A stretch of 64,000 nucleotides of DNA from Rhodanobacter sp. B04 (GCF_002001125.1 NZ_MUNV01000012.1:124001-188000); one strand, 5' to 3'; shown: positions 25,750 through 35,501, numbered from the stretch's first letter. Notes: generated by a model not told the origin, from the sequence alone. A program made the numbers and translations.

Positions 25750-26574
25750 ATGAGCACTCCTGAACATTCCCCGCTCGGCAAGAGCACCGTCTACGCCGAC
25801 CGCTACGACCCCAGCCTGCTGTTTCCGATACCGCGCGAGATCAAGCGCGCGGAGATCGGCGTGGCCGAACCGCTGCCGTTCCATGGCGTCGACATCTGGA
25901 ACGCCTACGAACTGTCGTGGCTCGACCCGCGCGGCAAGCCCGTGGTGGCGCTGGCCGAGTTCCGCGTACCGGCGGCTTCGCCGAACATCATCGAATCGAA
26001 GTCGTTCAAGCTCTACTTGAACGGTTTTGCGCAGGAACGCATCGCCGACACCGCCACGCTTGTCGCCACGCTGGCACGCGACCTGTCCGCCGCGGCGGGC
26101 GCCGCGGTCGAGGTGCAACTCCGTGACGCGAATGCGGCGGCATACGCCGTCGCCGATCTGGACGGCCATTCGCTCGACCGGCAGGATATCGCCATCGATC
26201 ACTACGGCCCGCCGCAAGCGGATTTCCTGCATACGGATGCCGGTGCCGGCCCGGTCGCGGAAACCCTCGTCTCGCACCTGCTGCGCTCGAACTGCCCGGT
26301 CACCGGCCAGCCGGACTGGGGCAGCGTGCAGATCGCCTATCGGGGCGCGCCGATCGATCGCGCCGGCCTGCTGCGTTACCTGGTCTCGTTCCGCGATCAC
26401 AACGAATTCCACGAACAATGCGTGGAGCGGATCTTCGTCGACGTGATGCAGCGTTGCGCCCCGCAAGAACTCAGCGTTTATGCGCGCTACACCCGCCGCG
26501 GCGGCCTGGACATCAATCCCTTCCGCAGCAGCACGCCGGCCACGCCGGGCAATCCGCGCACGGTTCGCCAATAA
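25750..26574 (+). CDS. queF: NADPH-dependent 7-cyano-7-deazaguanine reductase
   Basis: A 274-residue long-form (type II) QueF, which reduces the nitrile preQ0 to preQ1 in queuosine biosynthesis. The N-terminal half carries the substrate-binding [12 protein letters not shown] motif and the C-terminal half the active-site cysteine in [13 protein letters not shown], followed by [20 protein letters not shown]. This two-domain arrangement and length are normal for the type. The start at 25750 ([20 protein letters not shown]) matches relatives; eight upstream in-frame codons are excluded. No other queuosine gene is adjacent. Confidence 0.94.
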   Translation: MSTPEHSPLGKSTVYADRYDPSLLFPIPREIKRAEIGVAEPLPFHGVDIWNAYELSWLDPRGKPVVALAEFRVPAASPNIIESKSFKLYLNGFAQERIADTATLVATLARDLSAAAGAAVEVQLRDANAAAYAVADLDGHSLDRQDIAIDHYGPPQADFLHTDAGAGPVAETLVSHLLRSNCPVTGQPDWGSVQIAYRGAPIDRAGLLRYLVSFRDHNEFHEQCVERIFVDVMQRCAPQELSVYARYTRRGGLDINPFRSSTPATPGNPRTVRQ

Positions 26575-26710
26575 GCGCCACGCGGCCGACGCAACGCACG
26601 ATCATCCGGTAATCCACGCTTCACGTGGTCGGCGCTAGCCTCGGCAGACTGATCGAGGCAGCGCGTGAGAGCGCACCAGCATCGCCGCGTCACCGCCACT
26701 GGAGTTTCGC

Positions 26711-27286
26711 ATGACACGTTCCGCACGCTATGCCGCGCTATGCAGCGCCTGTCTTGCCGGACTCCTGCTCAGTGCCTGCGGCAAGCATCCGGCACCGGCA
26801 CCGGCGCCGGCGCCAGCCAGCCAACCCGCCGCCAGGCCCACCGTCACGACGCCTGCCGCCAAACCTGCGTCAAGCGCCACCACGCCACCAGCCCATAGCG
26901 GTACCGCGGCCAACCCCGTCGCACCGGCCATGGCAGCCAGTGCTGCGCTCAGCGTGGCCAGTGTGACGCTCGGCAACGCGGTCAATGCGGCGCATCAGGT
27001 GGATCAGGCCAGCGACCGCTTCGCGCCCGGCGACAAGGTCATCTACGCCAGCGTCGCCACCACCGGCCGCAGCAGCGGAGCGACACTCAACGCCAGATGG
27101 AGCTATCTGGAAGGCCAGGGCCTGCTGGTCAACAACTTCAGCCAGGCGATCGCCACCGATGGCCCGGCCGTCACCACCTTCATGGTGCAGAACCCGGACC
27201 TGTGGCCGGAAGGCAAGTACAAGGTCGAGATCTCGCTCGACGGCAAGCCGGTCGCCACGCAGAACTTCGAAATCGCCAAGCCCTGA
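26711..27286 (+). CDS. Putative lipoprotein with Ala/Pro-rich linker
   Basis: A 191-residue exported lipoprotein. The signal peptide ends in a lipobox LLSAC with Cys23 as the lipidated residue. Residues 26-80 are a low-complexity Ala/Pro/Thr linker of the kind that spans periplasm or cell wall. The C-terminal 100 residues (from SVASVTLGNAV) look like a small beta-sandwich, ending in PEGKYKVEISLDGKPVATQNFEI. I do not recognise the family firmly; it could carry or present a ligand at the membrane. The mature N-terminus begins CGK, with no Asp after the Cys, so outer-membrane sorting is expected. Confidence 0.75.
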   Translation: MTRSARYAALCSACLAGLLLSACGKHPAPAPAPAPASQPAARPTVTTPAAKPASSATTPPAHSGTAANPVAPAMAASAALSVASVTLGNAVNAAHQVDQASDRFAPGDKVIYASVATTGRSSGATLNARWSYLEGQGLLVNNFSQAIATDGPAVTTFMVQNPDLWPEGKYKVEISLDGKPVATQNFEIAKP

Positions 27287-27411
27287 TCCGCGCAGCTCCC
27301 TGGTTGACCTGCGGTACCCCGTGGCGCCGCAGGTATGGCTAACGAGTCGGCACAGCTGCCACGCCACCGACCGCTGCCTTGGGCTCGACCGGGAGTCCGC
27401 CAGGTAGCGTT

Positions 27412-28092
27412 CTATGCCACCGCCTCAGGGCGCAGTGGATTGCCTGCCTGCCGGATCTTGCGCGCCAATCCTCCCTGCACGCCGTAGGTCGCCGCAACCA
27501 GCGCATCATCCACTTTGCCTTCCAATTGCATCGTGTGATACCTCACCGCGAGCTCGGTGGCCAGGGAATAGGCCTTCAGATCGTTATAGAGCGAAAAGAC
27601 ATGCAGCATCTCGGCGGGTGAAGCGCCACTCAGGAGATCGCCCAGCGCGCGCTCCCAGGCGATCGTGGACCAGTTCGGCGTCGGATGTACCGCGATCCAT
27701 TCACGGCCACTCAGATTGCTGTACGTGCGCAGCGGATTCTCGAGGTCGGTCTGCGCCAGATAGCCTTCGAGCGCGTGGAGATTGTGGTCAATTTCGGCCG
27801 TCACCAACGCCCTGGCTGTTTGCGTGCGCGCGATCCTTGCCGCCCGCTCCTGTTCGCGCTGCGTTCTGGCGGCAAGGCGAACCGCGACGATCGATATGAC
27901 GGCACCGATGGCGGCGCCGACCAGGGTCCCGATCAGACCGACCAGGGCATCCGAACTCGGCGCCTTGTCGCGCACGGGTTCGGCAGCAACGGAGGCAACT
28001 GCTGTTGCCGACGCCCGCTGGTCCGCCGGCACTGCCCGGGCAACCGCGCACGCAAGACAAAGTGCCGCAACAAGAACGAAATGCCGGTGCAT
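27412..28092 (-). CDS. Hypothetical membrane protein with signal peptide and one transmembrane helix
   Basis: A 226-residue protein of unknown function. Residues 1-20 form a signal peptide (LVAALCLACAVARA), 20-48 a low-complexity linker, and 49-71 a glycine-rich membrane helix (LVGLIGTLVGAAIGAVISIV) followed by a charged helix (ARTQREQERAARIARTQ). The C-terminal 130 residues look mostly helical (LVTAEIDHNLHALEGYLAQ) and should lie in the cytosol. The arrangement resembles small proteins with a glycine-zipper anchor and a helical sensor-like tail, but no function can be assigned. Confidence 0.7.
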   Translation of the reverse strand: MHRHFVLVAALCLACAVARAVPADQRASATAVASVAAEPVRDKAPSSDALVGLIGTLVGAAIGAVISIVAVRLAARTQREQERAARIARTQTARALVTAEIDHNLHALEGYLAQTDLENPLRTYSNLSGREWIAVHPTPNWSTIAWERALGDLLSGASPAEMLHVFSLYNDLKAYSLATELAVRYHTMQLEGKVDDALVAATYGVQGGLARKIRQAGNPLRPEAVA

Positions 28093-28285
28093 GAGTTTCC
28101 CCCACTTCCCCCCGAAGCATGATGCGGTGCAGGCTGGTTGGCATCCTGCAACGAGCGTATATCGATCCTAGTGCCTGTGCAGTTCCACGAGGGGCATTCG
28201 CCTGCCACGCAGCATGCATTGCACGGATCCACGCAGCCGCTCCGCCAGCGGCAGCATGGCATTGGAAATATCGTAGAGGCAGAAT

Positions 28286-28362
28286 TGGTGCGCCCGGCGG
28301 GATTCGAACCCACGACCCCTGCCTTCGGAGGGCAGTACTCTATCCAGCTGAGCTACGGGCGC
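28286..28362 (-). tRNA. tRNA-Arg (anticodon CCG)
   Basis: The minus strand folds into a full cloverleaf: acceptor GCGCCCG paired with CGGGCGC, D-arm AGCTCAGCTGGATAGAGT, anticodon stem CTGCC/GGCAG with loop CTCCGAA (anticodon CCG, reading CGG codons), T-loop GTTCGAATC, discriminator A and an encoded CCA end (28286-28288). It is 77 nt long. Confidence 0.97.
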
Positions 28363-28486
28363 ATGTATGGCCGCGCGGTGGCCGGCGAAGAGGCCGGCAC
28401 CACGAGGGCGCAGTATAGCGGAGTTGGCAAGACGCGCCCATGCGGGCGGTGAGGCGACAGTCCGCCGCGAGCCACTCACCCCCTCG

Positions 28487-28510
28487 CCCTCTCCCCGCCA
28501 AGGGAGAGGG
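28487..28510. terminator. Hairpin downstream of the M61 peptidase gene
   Basis: CCCTCTCCC (28487-28495) and GGGAGAGGG (28502-28510) form a perfect 9-bp stem with a six-base loop, just after the stop of the peptidase gene on the minus strand. There is no T-run. This palindrome type is common in intergenic DNA of GC-rich proteobacteria and may be a repeat as well as a 3'-end hairpin. Confidence 0.45.
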
Positions 28511-28520
28511 GAAGGCGGCC

Positions 28521-30440
28521 TCAGCGGGCCTTGAGCAGGTCGGCCAGCGTGTCGGGCTTGCTGCTGTCGCGTACCAGGTGCGGGTATTTCAGGCCGCCGT
28601 GGTAGTCGACGCGGATGGTCTTGTACTGGTCGAAGTTCTTCACCAGCAGCTCGATGCCCTGGCTCTTGTCCTTCGCGGCGGCGGTGACTGCATCCTTGAG
28701 TGCATCGGCGTCGTAGTCGTGGCCGTTGACGGCGACCACGCTCATGCTGGGCGAGATGCCGGCCTTGAACGCCGGGCCGTCCCACAGCACGTCGCCGATG
28801 GCGCCGTCCTTGCCGACCGAGAGGCCGAGCGAATAGGTGAGGTCGGCGAAATGACGGCGCGCCTCCACCGCCTTCACCGCCGGAGATGGCTGGTCGGTGT
28901 AGACCAGCTTCCAGCCGTGGCCCTCGATGCCGCCGATCAACGGACCATGGCCGTCCAGGCGCGTGCGCAGGTAGCTGGCCCAGTCGAACGGCTCGATGCC
29001 GTTGAGCGTCTTCACCACGTCGTCGAAGGTATAGGTATTGGCGGCCCACTCGCCGTTGGCCATGCCGAAGAACGCCTTGCCGAAATCGTCGATGGAATGC
29101 CTGCCCTTGCTCAGCTCGCGCAGCTTGGCGTCGACATCGAGCCAGATCATCTGGCCGCCGGAGTAATAGTCCTCGCTGCCCTGGTAGTTGCGGTACGGCA
29201 ACGGTGCGCGCTCGGCGATGATCGGATCGTTGGTGGTGTCCTGGATATTGCGCCAGCTGGCGAGGCCGGGACGGCCCTGGTCGTAGGTGGCGGCGACGAA
29301 GGCAAGCATGTCGCGGGCCTGATCTTCGGTCCACAGACCCGAGCGCGCAGCCATCACGTAACCCCAGAACTGGGTTTGGCCCTCGTACACCCACAGCAGC
29401 GAATCCTGCATCGCCACGTTGAAATTCGGCGTCCACAGGTCGGCCGGGCGGCGGTACTTGCCGTCCCACGAATGGTTGAATTCGTGCGGCAGCAGGTCGC
29501 GCAGCACCGCGTTCTTGTCCCATTCGGTGAAGTAGCTGGTGCCGACGCCATCCTCGCTGGAGCGGTGATGCTCCAGGCCGTTGCCGCTCATCTTGTCGCT
29601 GAGCGAGAACAGGAAGTCGTAGTGATCATAGTGGTGCGCGCCGTACAGCTTGTACATCTGCTGCACCAGGTTCTGGTGTGCCTTCAGCTGCGCCGGGGAG
29701 ATCTCCAGGTACTTCGGCGCATCCGCCACGATGTCCATGTGCACCGGCGCCTTCGCGCCCGGATCCAGGTCGACGCGCTTGAAATACTTGCCGGCGTAGA
29801 TCGGCGAATCGACCAGGTCGTTGTAGCTGATCGGCTTGAAATGCACGGTGTCGCCATCGCGCGAGGCTACCTCCAGCGCGCTGCCGAACTGCCAGCCGGC
29901 GGGAAATTTCACGCTGGCCTCCGCCATGATGCGGCGGCTGTAGTAGCCGGCCGGATACAGCGTGTTGGCATTCCACTGCAGGTTGAGCATTTCCGGCGTC
30001 ATCACCACGCGGCCCTCGCGGGTGCTCTGCGGCGACAGGAACTGGAAATCCACCTCGATGCTGCTGGCATCCTGCGGCACCTCGACGTGGAACGCGTAGA
30101 CGTTCAGCGTGTCGCGCTTCCACGGCAGCACCTTGCCGTTGGCGGTCACCACCAGTCCGGCCAGCTTGTCGATCGGGCCGGTCGGCGAATGGTTGCCCGG
30201 CAGCCACTGCGGATACAGCAGGGTCAGCGGACCCGGCTGCGCCGGCACCACCTCGTGCACGCGGAAGATGCGATGGGCCACGTCGGTGGCATCCACGCTG
30301 ATCTTCAATGTGCCCTGATACGGCACATCCTGCGGCACCGGGACATCCGCCAGCGCGGCGAAGCTGGCCAGCCCGAAGGCGGTGGCGACAAGGGCGGAAG
30401 CGAGACGGGTGACTTTCAAAGCATTCTCCAGCAAGGGCAT
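28521..30440 (-). CDS. M61 family metallopeptidase (glycyl-aminopeptidase type) with PDZ domain
   Basis: A 639-residue exported zinc peptidase of family M61. The signal peptide is followed by the N-terminal M61 beta domain. The thermolysin-like catalytic domain has HEFNHSW, with a downstream glutamate in LLWVYEGQTQFWG, and a C-terminal PDZ-like domain begins at about residue 520 (GLSVGKDGAIGDVLWDGPA). Related enzymes release N-terminal glycine and alanine. The ATG at 30440 is used here, but a TTG at 30419 has an ideal GGAG seven bases upstream and would give a cleaner signal peptide (start, KVTRLASALVATAFG). Confidence 0.9.
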   Translation of the reverse strand: MPLLENALKVTRLASALVATAFGLASFAALADVPVPQDVPYQGTLKISVDATDVAHRIFRVHEVVPAQPGPLTLLYPQWLPGNHSPTGPIDKLAGLVVTANGKVLPWKRDTLNVYAFHVEVPQDASSIEVDFQFLSPQSTREGRVVMTPEMLNLQWNANTLYPAGYYSRRIMAEASVKFPAGWQFGSALEVASRDGDTVHFKPISYNDLVDSPIYAGKYFKRVDLDPGAKAPVHMDIVADAPKYLEISPAQLKAHQNLVQQMYKLYGAHHYDHYDFLFSLSDKMSGNGLEHHRSSEDGVGTSYFTEWDKNAVLRDLLPHEFNHSWDGKYRRPADLWTPNFNVAMQDSLLWVYEGQTQFWGYVMAARSGLWTEDQARDMLAFVAATYDQGRPGLASWRNIQDTTNDPIIAERAPLPYRNYQGSEDYYSGGQMIWLDVDAKLRELSKGRHSIDDFGKAFFGMANGEWAANTYTFDDVVKTLNGIEPFDWASYLRTRLDGHGPLIGGIEGHGWKLVYTDQPSPAVKAVEARRHFADLTYSLGLSVGKDGAIGDVLWDGPAFKAGISPSMSVVAVNGHDYDADALKDAVTAAAKDKSQGIELLVKNFDQYKTIRVDYHGGLKYPHLVRDSSKPDTLADLLKAR

Positions 30441-30686
30441 GAGGATGGATCCGGAACGGTCAACCAGGCCGTGAAGCCGGTCAGGCACAGGCAAACCGCG
30501 CCGTGATAGCTGTCACGACACGGATTCAAGGCGTCGATGCTAGACCTCCAGCGCCGCGCTTACCCCATGCCGAAGGTCATGATCCTGGACCGGACCGGTC
30601 GCCGTATGCATGCTGTCGCGATCATGGCATTCATCTTGCTGCGCACATGCCGACACCCCTACTTCCCCACAGTCACTGGTAGATGC

Positions 30687-31757
30687 ATGTCCGCCCTGTT
30701 CACCCACCATCAGCGCGCCGCTGACCCGGATCAGCACCGCGAGTACACCCGCTATCTGGCGCAGCAGATGGGGCCGCTGATCCACGCGCTGATGCTGCTG
30801 GGCGTGCTGGCCTATGTCATAGCGACCGTTGCCGGCACGCTCTTCGGCGTTTCGATGTTGCCGCTGCCGCTGCGCCTGCTGCCGATCCTGCCGCTATTGC
30901 TGGTGGCGGCGGCAACCCGGCGTGTGGAGCGGCCATGGCTGCTCAGCCTGCTGACCCTCCTGTGCGTGCTGCTGCTGGAAATCGGCATCAACTTCAACGG
31001 CATCGGCCACGTGCAGGGGCAACCCTGGATCATGCCGGGCCTGTTGCTGCCGGTGGCCACGTCGGTGATCTGGCTCGGTAGCTGGGACTTCGCCATCGCG
31101 ATGGCACTGTGCGCCTTCGGGCCGCTGCCGATGCTGCTGTTGCGCAGCACGCACGGCGTCTACGTCGTCCAGTACCTGGTCTACATGGCGATCGCCATTG
31201 CACTGTCGGCCGTGCTGCGTGCATTCGTGACACACATCCTGTTCGAGCAATACCGGCTGGAACGCCGGCTGCGCGAGCAAGCCAACACCGACGGCCTCAC
31301 CGGCTTGCTGTTGCGCAACCGTTTCCTCGAACTGGCGCGACTCGCCCTGGCTGATATCTGCCGCGAGCAGAAACCGGTGTGCATGCTGTTCCTGGACGCC
31401 GACCACTTCAAGCAGCTCAACGACGACCACGGCCATGCCGCCGGCGACGCCGCGCTGGTGGCCTTGGCCGCGACCCTGCGCGCGCAGACGCGGGCGACCG
31501 ACCTGATCGGCCGCATCGGCGGCGAGGAATTCGCCCTGCTGCTGCCCGGCCTCAATCTGACCCAGGCCAGCCAGCGGGCCGAGCAGCTGCGGCTGGCCGT
31601 GCATTCGATCCCGCGTCCGGATGGCATGCTGACCGTCAGCATCGGCATCGCCGAATGCAGCCATCCCGGCGAGGTAGTCGAAACCCTGCTGGCACGCGCC
31701 GATCAAGCCATGCGCCGCGCCAAGAACGGCGGGCGCGACCGTATCGTCAACGCCTGA
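30687..31757 (+). CDS. Membrane-bound diguanylate cyclase (GGDEF)
   Basis: A 356-residue inner-membrane enzyme that makes cyclic di-GMP from two GTP. Residues 25-170 contain about six hydrophobic segments forming an integral sensor of unknown ligand. Residues 185-355 are the GGDEF domain, with TDGLTGLLLRNRF at its start, DADHFKQLNDDHGH, and the intact active site GGEEF. Five residues upstream is RATD, which fits the RxxD inhibitory site, so the enzyme should be product-inhibited. The start at 30687 (MSALFTHHQRAADPDQH) is preferred over upstream in-frame ATGs, although its ribosome site is weak. Confidence 0.9.
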   Translation: MSALFTHHQRAADPDQHREYTRYLAQQMGPLIHALMLLGVLAYVIATVAGTLFGVSMLPLPLRLLPILPLLLVAAATRRVERPWLLSLLTLLCVLLLEIGINFNGIGHVQGQPWIMPGLLLPVATSVIWLGSWDFAIAMALCAFGPLPMLLLRSTHGVYVVQYLVYMAIAIALSAVLRAFVTHILFEQYRLERRLREQANTDGLTGLLLRNRFLELARLALADICREQKPVCMLFLDADHFKQLNDDHGHAAGDAALVALAATLRAQTRATDLIGRIGGEEFALLLPGLNLTQASQRAEQLRLAVHSIPRPDGMLTVSIGIAECSHPGEVVETLLARADQAMRRAKNGGRDRIVNA

Positions 31758-31772
31758 TCACGCTGGCGGCGT

Positions 31773-31850
31773 TGCTGCGCAACCGCGCTGCGCAGCAGCA
31801 CCGCCGCCGGCTGCAGGGCATTGAACACCAGCGCAAGCGGCGCGCTGGTG
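31773..31850. terminator. Two tandem hairpins between convergent genes
   Basis: The 102-bp gap between the convergent cyclase and permease genes carries two perfect 9-bp stems: TGCTGCGCA/TGCGCAGCA (31773-31781 with 31789-31797) and CACCAGCGC/GCGCTGGTG (31826-31834 with 31842-31850). No T-runs are visible. They probably end transcription from both sides. Confidence 0.55.
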
Positions 31851-31859
31851 CAGGCTAGC

Positions 31860-33359
31860 CTATGGCGCCAGCTTGCTGTGGCGGATGCCGTAGCCGAAAT
31901 AGATCAGGCAACCGAACAGCATCCAGTAGACAAACCGCTCGTAGGTCACCCACGGCAGGCCGTAGATCAGAACGGCGGAGAACAGGATGCCCAGCGGCGC
32001 GGTGAACCACACCGCCGGCGTGCGGAAGTTGCGCTGCAGTTCCGGCCGCCGCGCACGCAGCAACATGATCGAGCCGCAAATGATGATGAAGGCGCTGAGC
32101 GTGCCGATGTTCACCAGCTCGGCCACCTCGCCGATCGGCAGCAGGCCGGCGACCAGCGCCGTGAACAGGCCAAGGATGATGGTTGGTCGCGCCGGCGTGC
32201 CGAAGCGCGGGCTGACTTTCGCGAACCAGCCCGGCAGCAGGCCGTCGCGCGCCAGCGCGAACCAGATCCGCGCCGCGCCCAGCATGAAGGCGAACAACAC
32301 GCTGGTGACGCCGATCACCGCGGCGATCGCGATGATGATGCTGAGCCAGTGCAGCCCGATCGATTCGAACGCATCGGACACCGACGCATCGCCGCCGAGG
32401 TGGCTGTACGGCGTGATGCCAGTGAGCACCAGCGACACCGCGATGTACAGCACCATCGCGATCGCGAGCGACAGCAGCACCGCACGCGGCAGGTCGCGCT
32501 GGGGATGCTTGGCCTCCTCCGCCGCCGTGGTCAACGTGTCGTAGCCGAACACCGCGAAGAACACCACGCTGGCGCCGGTCAGCACGCCCTGCCAGCCGAA
32601 GTGGCCGAGCCCGGTGGTGGCGTCGACGATGCGCGCGGGGATGAACGGATGCCAGTTCGCGGTGTTGATGTAGAACACGCCCACCAGCACCACCAGCAGC
32701 ACGCCGATCACCTTGATCGTCACCACCGCCGTGTTGAAGCGCGCACCCCATTCGGTGCGCACCGTCAGCAGCAGGGCGACGGCCAGCGACACGCCAGCGG
32801 CGATCACGTTGAAGCGGTGGCCATCGCTCGGCGCGGCAATCGCGGTCGCGCCGTGCGCGCCGAACGCCTGCTGCAGGTAGTACTGCATGGTCTGCGCGCT
32901 CATGCTCTGCTGCGCCCATTCGGGCAGATGCACGCCGGCGGAGTTCAGCAACACCTGCACGTAGCCGGACCAGCCGATCGCCACCACCGCGACCACCAGC
33001 GCGTATTCCAGCAGCAGGTCCCAGCCGATGATCCAGGCGACGAATTCGCCGAGCACCGCATAGCCATAGGTGTAGGCGCTGCCGGTGACCGGGATCAGCC
33101 CGGCGAACTCGGCGTAGCACAGGGCCGCACAGGCGCTGCCGAGACCGGCGATGATGAAGCTGAGCGCCACCGCCGGCCCGGCATTGGTCGCCGCCTGCTG
33201 GCCGGCCAGCACGAAGATGCCGACGCCGATGATGCCGCCGATGCCGATCGCGGTGAGCTGCCACAGCCCCAGCACGCGGCGGAAATCGCCACGCGAGCCC
33301 ACCTCCGCCTGCAACTGCTCGACCGACTTGTGACGCACCAGCTTGCTGAAGAAACCCAT
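31860..33359 (-). CDS. APC-superfamily amino acid permease (cationic amino acid transporter type)
   Basis: A 499-residue inner-membrane permease with 12 to 14 hydrophobic segments. The first helix carries the APC substrate/Na+-site motif GIGGIIGVGIFVLAG, and ACAALCYAEFAGLIPVTGSA is the next conserved block. EEAKHPQRDLPRAV is the hallmark cytoplasmic loop of the CAT/YfnA group. The soluble N-terminus (MGFFSKLVRHKSVEQL) is the usual one for this group. The likely substrate is a cationic or neutral amino acid; sequence does not settle this. Confidence 0.9.
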   Translation of the reverse strand: MGFFSKLVRHKSVEQLQAEVGSRGDFRRVLGLWQLTAIGIGGIIGVGIFVLAGQQAATNAGPAVALSFIIAGLGSACAALCYAEFAGLIPVTGSAYTYGYAVLGEFVAWIIGWDLLLEYALVVAVVAIGWSGYVQVLLNSAGVHLPEWAQQSMSAQTMQYYLQQAFGAHGATAIAAPSDGHRFNVIAAGVSLAVALLLTVRTEWGARFNTAVVTIKVIGVLLVVLVGVFYINTANWHPFIPARIVDATTGLGHFGWQGVLTGASVVFFAVFGYDTLTTAAEEAKHPQRDLPRAVLLSLAIAMVLYIAVSLVLTGITPYSHLGGDASVSDAFESIGLHWLSIIIAIAAVIGVTSVLFAFMLGAARIWFALARDGLLPGWFAKVSPRFGTPARPTIILGLFTALVAGLLPIGEVAELVNIGTLSAFIIICGSIMLLRARRPELQRNFRTPAVWFTAPLGILFSAVLIYGLPWVTYERFVYWMLFGCLIYFGYGIRHSKLAP

Positions 33360-33489
33360 CGCATGACCCTCGGAAACAAGCGGCGATCATAGCGAATGCG
33401 TCAGGGCGCACACAGCGCAGTGCAACACGCAGGCCAACGGATCGGTAAATCGGCGACAGCAAAGACCCGGCGGCACACCTGTCGATGCG

Positions 33490-34758
33490 CTATCGACTCA
33501 GCCCGGCTGGAGCCGCTCCGCCAAAGCGGGACGACTGATGCAGCCACGGCAACGCCAGCGCACTGAGGCCGAACACTACTGCGATGACCAGCGCAATCCG
33601 GCCATCAAGATGACCGATACCGAACCAGCGACCCAGCAGCAGTGGCACCAGCGCCGTCGCCAGCACGCGCAACCCTTCCACCCACCGTGCCCAGCGTCGT
33701 CCTTCCATCAATGCACCCAGCACACAGAGGCCAGCCACCAGATACAGCGCGTAGGCCAGCAGCGCCGACAGGCTGGCTGCACCGGCCATGCCGAGGAATT
33801 GCGTGGTCATCCCCAGCAGCAGCGCAAACTGCACCAGCGCATAGAGCATCACGGCCTTCGGCACCGGCGGATCGAAGCGCTCGCTAGGCATCACGAAGGC
33901 CGGCTTCGGATAGCGCGCCGCCACGTCAGCCGGCCGCCAGCCCGGCGGCTTCAGCCACAGCAGCAGCTTGTCGCGCCAGCGCTGCGCATGCCACGCATCC
34001 ACGGCCGTATGCCAGTACACCTCCGCATTCGCCCACAACGGATTCCAGCTGCGCAGCGGTGAACGGGTGCCGTACACCGGCGGGTCGTTGTCGTCTTCCT
34101 CGACGAAACTGCCGAACAGCCGGTCCCACAGGATCAGGATGCCGCCATAGTTGCGGTCGAGATAGCGGTCGTTCACCGCGTGGTGCGCACGATGGTTCGA
34201 CGGCGAGCAGAACACCCGGTCGAACCAGCCAAGCCGGCCGATCTGTTCGGTATGCACCCAGAACTGGTACAGCAGGTCGATCAGCGCCACGATCACGAAG
34301 ACCTTGAGCGGCACACCGAGCACGGCCAGCGGCAGATAGAACAGCCAGCCCAGCAACGCACCGCTGCCGGTCTGGCGCAGCGCGGTGGACAGGTTGTAGT
34401 GCTCGCTCTGGTGATGCACCACGTGCGCGGCCCACAGGATGTTCACCTCGTGGCCGCAGCGATGCAGCCAGTAGTAGCAGAAGTCGTACATCAGCAATGC
34501 ACCAGCCCATACCCACAGGCTGTCCGCCGATAGCGTGAACAGCGCCAGATGCTGCACGCACCAGGCATAGATGCCGAACGTCAGCAGCTTGCTGAATACC
34601 CCGACGATCTGCGAGATCACCCCGAGCCCGATGCTGTTCATCGCGTCATTGGTAGCGTACGCGCGCCGGCCACGCAGCTTCGCCACCAGCAGTTCGATCC
34701 CGATAAGCAGGAAGAACACCGGGGTGGCCCAGGTGATGATGAGTTCCGGCGTGTTCAC
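33490..34758 (-). CDS. Sterol desaturase / alkylglycerol monooxygenase-like membrane di-iron protein
   Basis: A 422-residue integral membrane hydroxylase. The histidine clusters of the family are all present: HRCGHE, HVVHHQSEH and NHRAHH, which bind two irons. The N-terminal four-helix unit is followed by an extra membrane region of about 140 residues, giving the length and layout of alkylglycerol monooxygenase-type proteins and not of short C-4 sterol desaturases. It starts with GTG at 34758, overlapping the stop of the lysoplasmalogenase gene by four bases (GTGA), so translation is coupled. Together they suggest cleavage of ether lipids. The exact substrate is inferred, not seen. Confidence 0.86.
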   Translation of the reverse strand: MNTPELIITWATPVFFLLIGIELLVAKLRGRRAYATNDAMNSIGLGVISQIVGVFSKLLTFGIYAWCVQHLALFTLSADSLWVWAGALLMYDFCYYWLHRCGHEVNILWAAHVVHHQSEHYNLSTALRQTGSGALLGWLFYLPLAVLGVPLKVFVIVALIDLLYQFWVHTEQIGRLGWFDRVFCSPSNHRAHHAVNDRYLDRNYGGILILWDRLFGSFVEEDDNDPPVYGTRSPLRSWNPLWANAEVYWHTAVDAWHAQRWRDKLLLWLKPPGWRPADVAARYPKPAFVMPSERFDPPVPKAVMLYALVQFALLLGMTTQFLGMAGAASLSALLAYALYLVAGLCVLGALMEGRRWARWVEGLRVLATALVPLLLGRWFGIGHLDGRIALVIAVVFGLSALALPWLHQSSRFGGAAPAGLSR

Positions 34759-35501
34759 TGCGCAGCACCTGCCTCGACCAGAGTGTCGTCGCGCTGCACC
34801 GAGCGCGCGATCCACCACAGGGCCAGATAATACGTCGATAACACCCACAGGCTCGATAACGGGATCGCGGCGTGGAAACGGTTCCACGCCAGCAGGCTGT
34901 CGCTGAGCATGAACAGCACGGCACCGATGGCGGCACGGCGCGCGCCGCCACGCCGCGCATCGCCGCGCCGCGCGAACATCCCCGCACGCGCCAGCGCCTG
35001 TCCGCCCATGCTGGGAAGCACCACGACGTAGACGATCACCGGCAGCCGCAGCGCCGCACCGATCGAACCCCACAGCAGACACAGTTTGATCGCCGCATAG
35101 CCCCAGGCGGCGATCAGCCACCGCGGGCGCACGGCAAAACGGCTGTCGCCGAGAAACGCCGCAAGAAAGCACAGGTGGCCGAACAGGAAGGCCAGCAGCC
35201 CCGGCACGAACAGGTCCTGCGGCAACATCAACAGCACGTCGCCGAGCAGCGAACAGGCGATGCCGGCCGAAATCCAGCGCCGGTAGCGCGTCGACAGCGC
35301 CGGTTGTGCACGCCATGCGAGCAGCAGAATCAGCACCGTGGCCAGCGGCTTGCACAGCCAGTGCAGCACTCGCCAGCGATCGACCGGCGCCGGGCCGGCC
35401 AGCAGGGCGCCAAGGATCGCCGCCACCGCTGCGATCAGCGTGAAAGCAGCGAGCCCTGCACGCTTCTTCGCTGGCCAGGTGGCTGATGACATCACCGACA
35501 T
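34755..35501 (-). CDS. Lysoplasmalogenase-like YhhN family membrane protein
   Basis: A 248-residue membrane protein of the YhhN/TMEM86 family with about eight hydrophobic helices. The family landmarks are KPLATVLILLLAWRA in the second helix, GIACSLLGDVLLMLP (with the conserved Gly-Asp), FLFGHLCFLAAF, and GAVLFMLSDSLLAWNRF near 205. TMEM86 proteins hydrolyse the vinyl-ether bond of lysoplasmalogens. It is the first gene of a two-gene unit with the sterol-desaturase-like gene, with a four-base overlap. Confidence 0.88.
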   Translation of the reverse strand: MSVMSSATWPAKKRAGLAAFTLIAAVAAILGALLAGPAPVDRWRVLHWLCKPLATVLILLLAWRAQPALSTRYRRWISAGIACSLLGDVLLMLPQDLFVPGLLAFLFGHLCFLAAFLGDSRFAVRPRWLIAAWGYAAIKLCLLWGSIGAALRLPVIVYVVVLPSMGGQALARAGMFARRGDARRGGARRAAIGAVLFMLSDSLLAWNRFHAAIPLSSLWVLSTYYLALWWIARSVQRDDTLVEAGAAQ

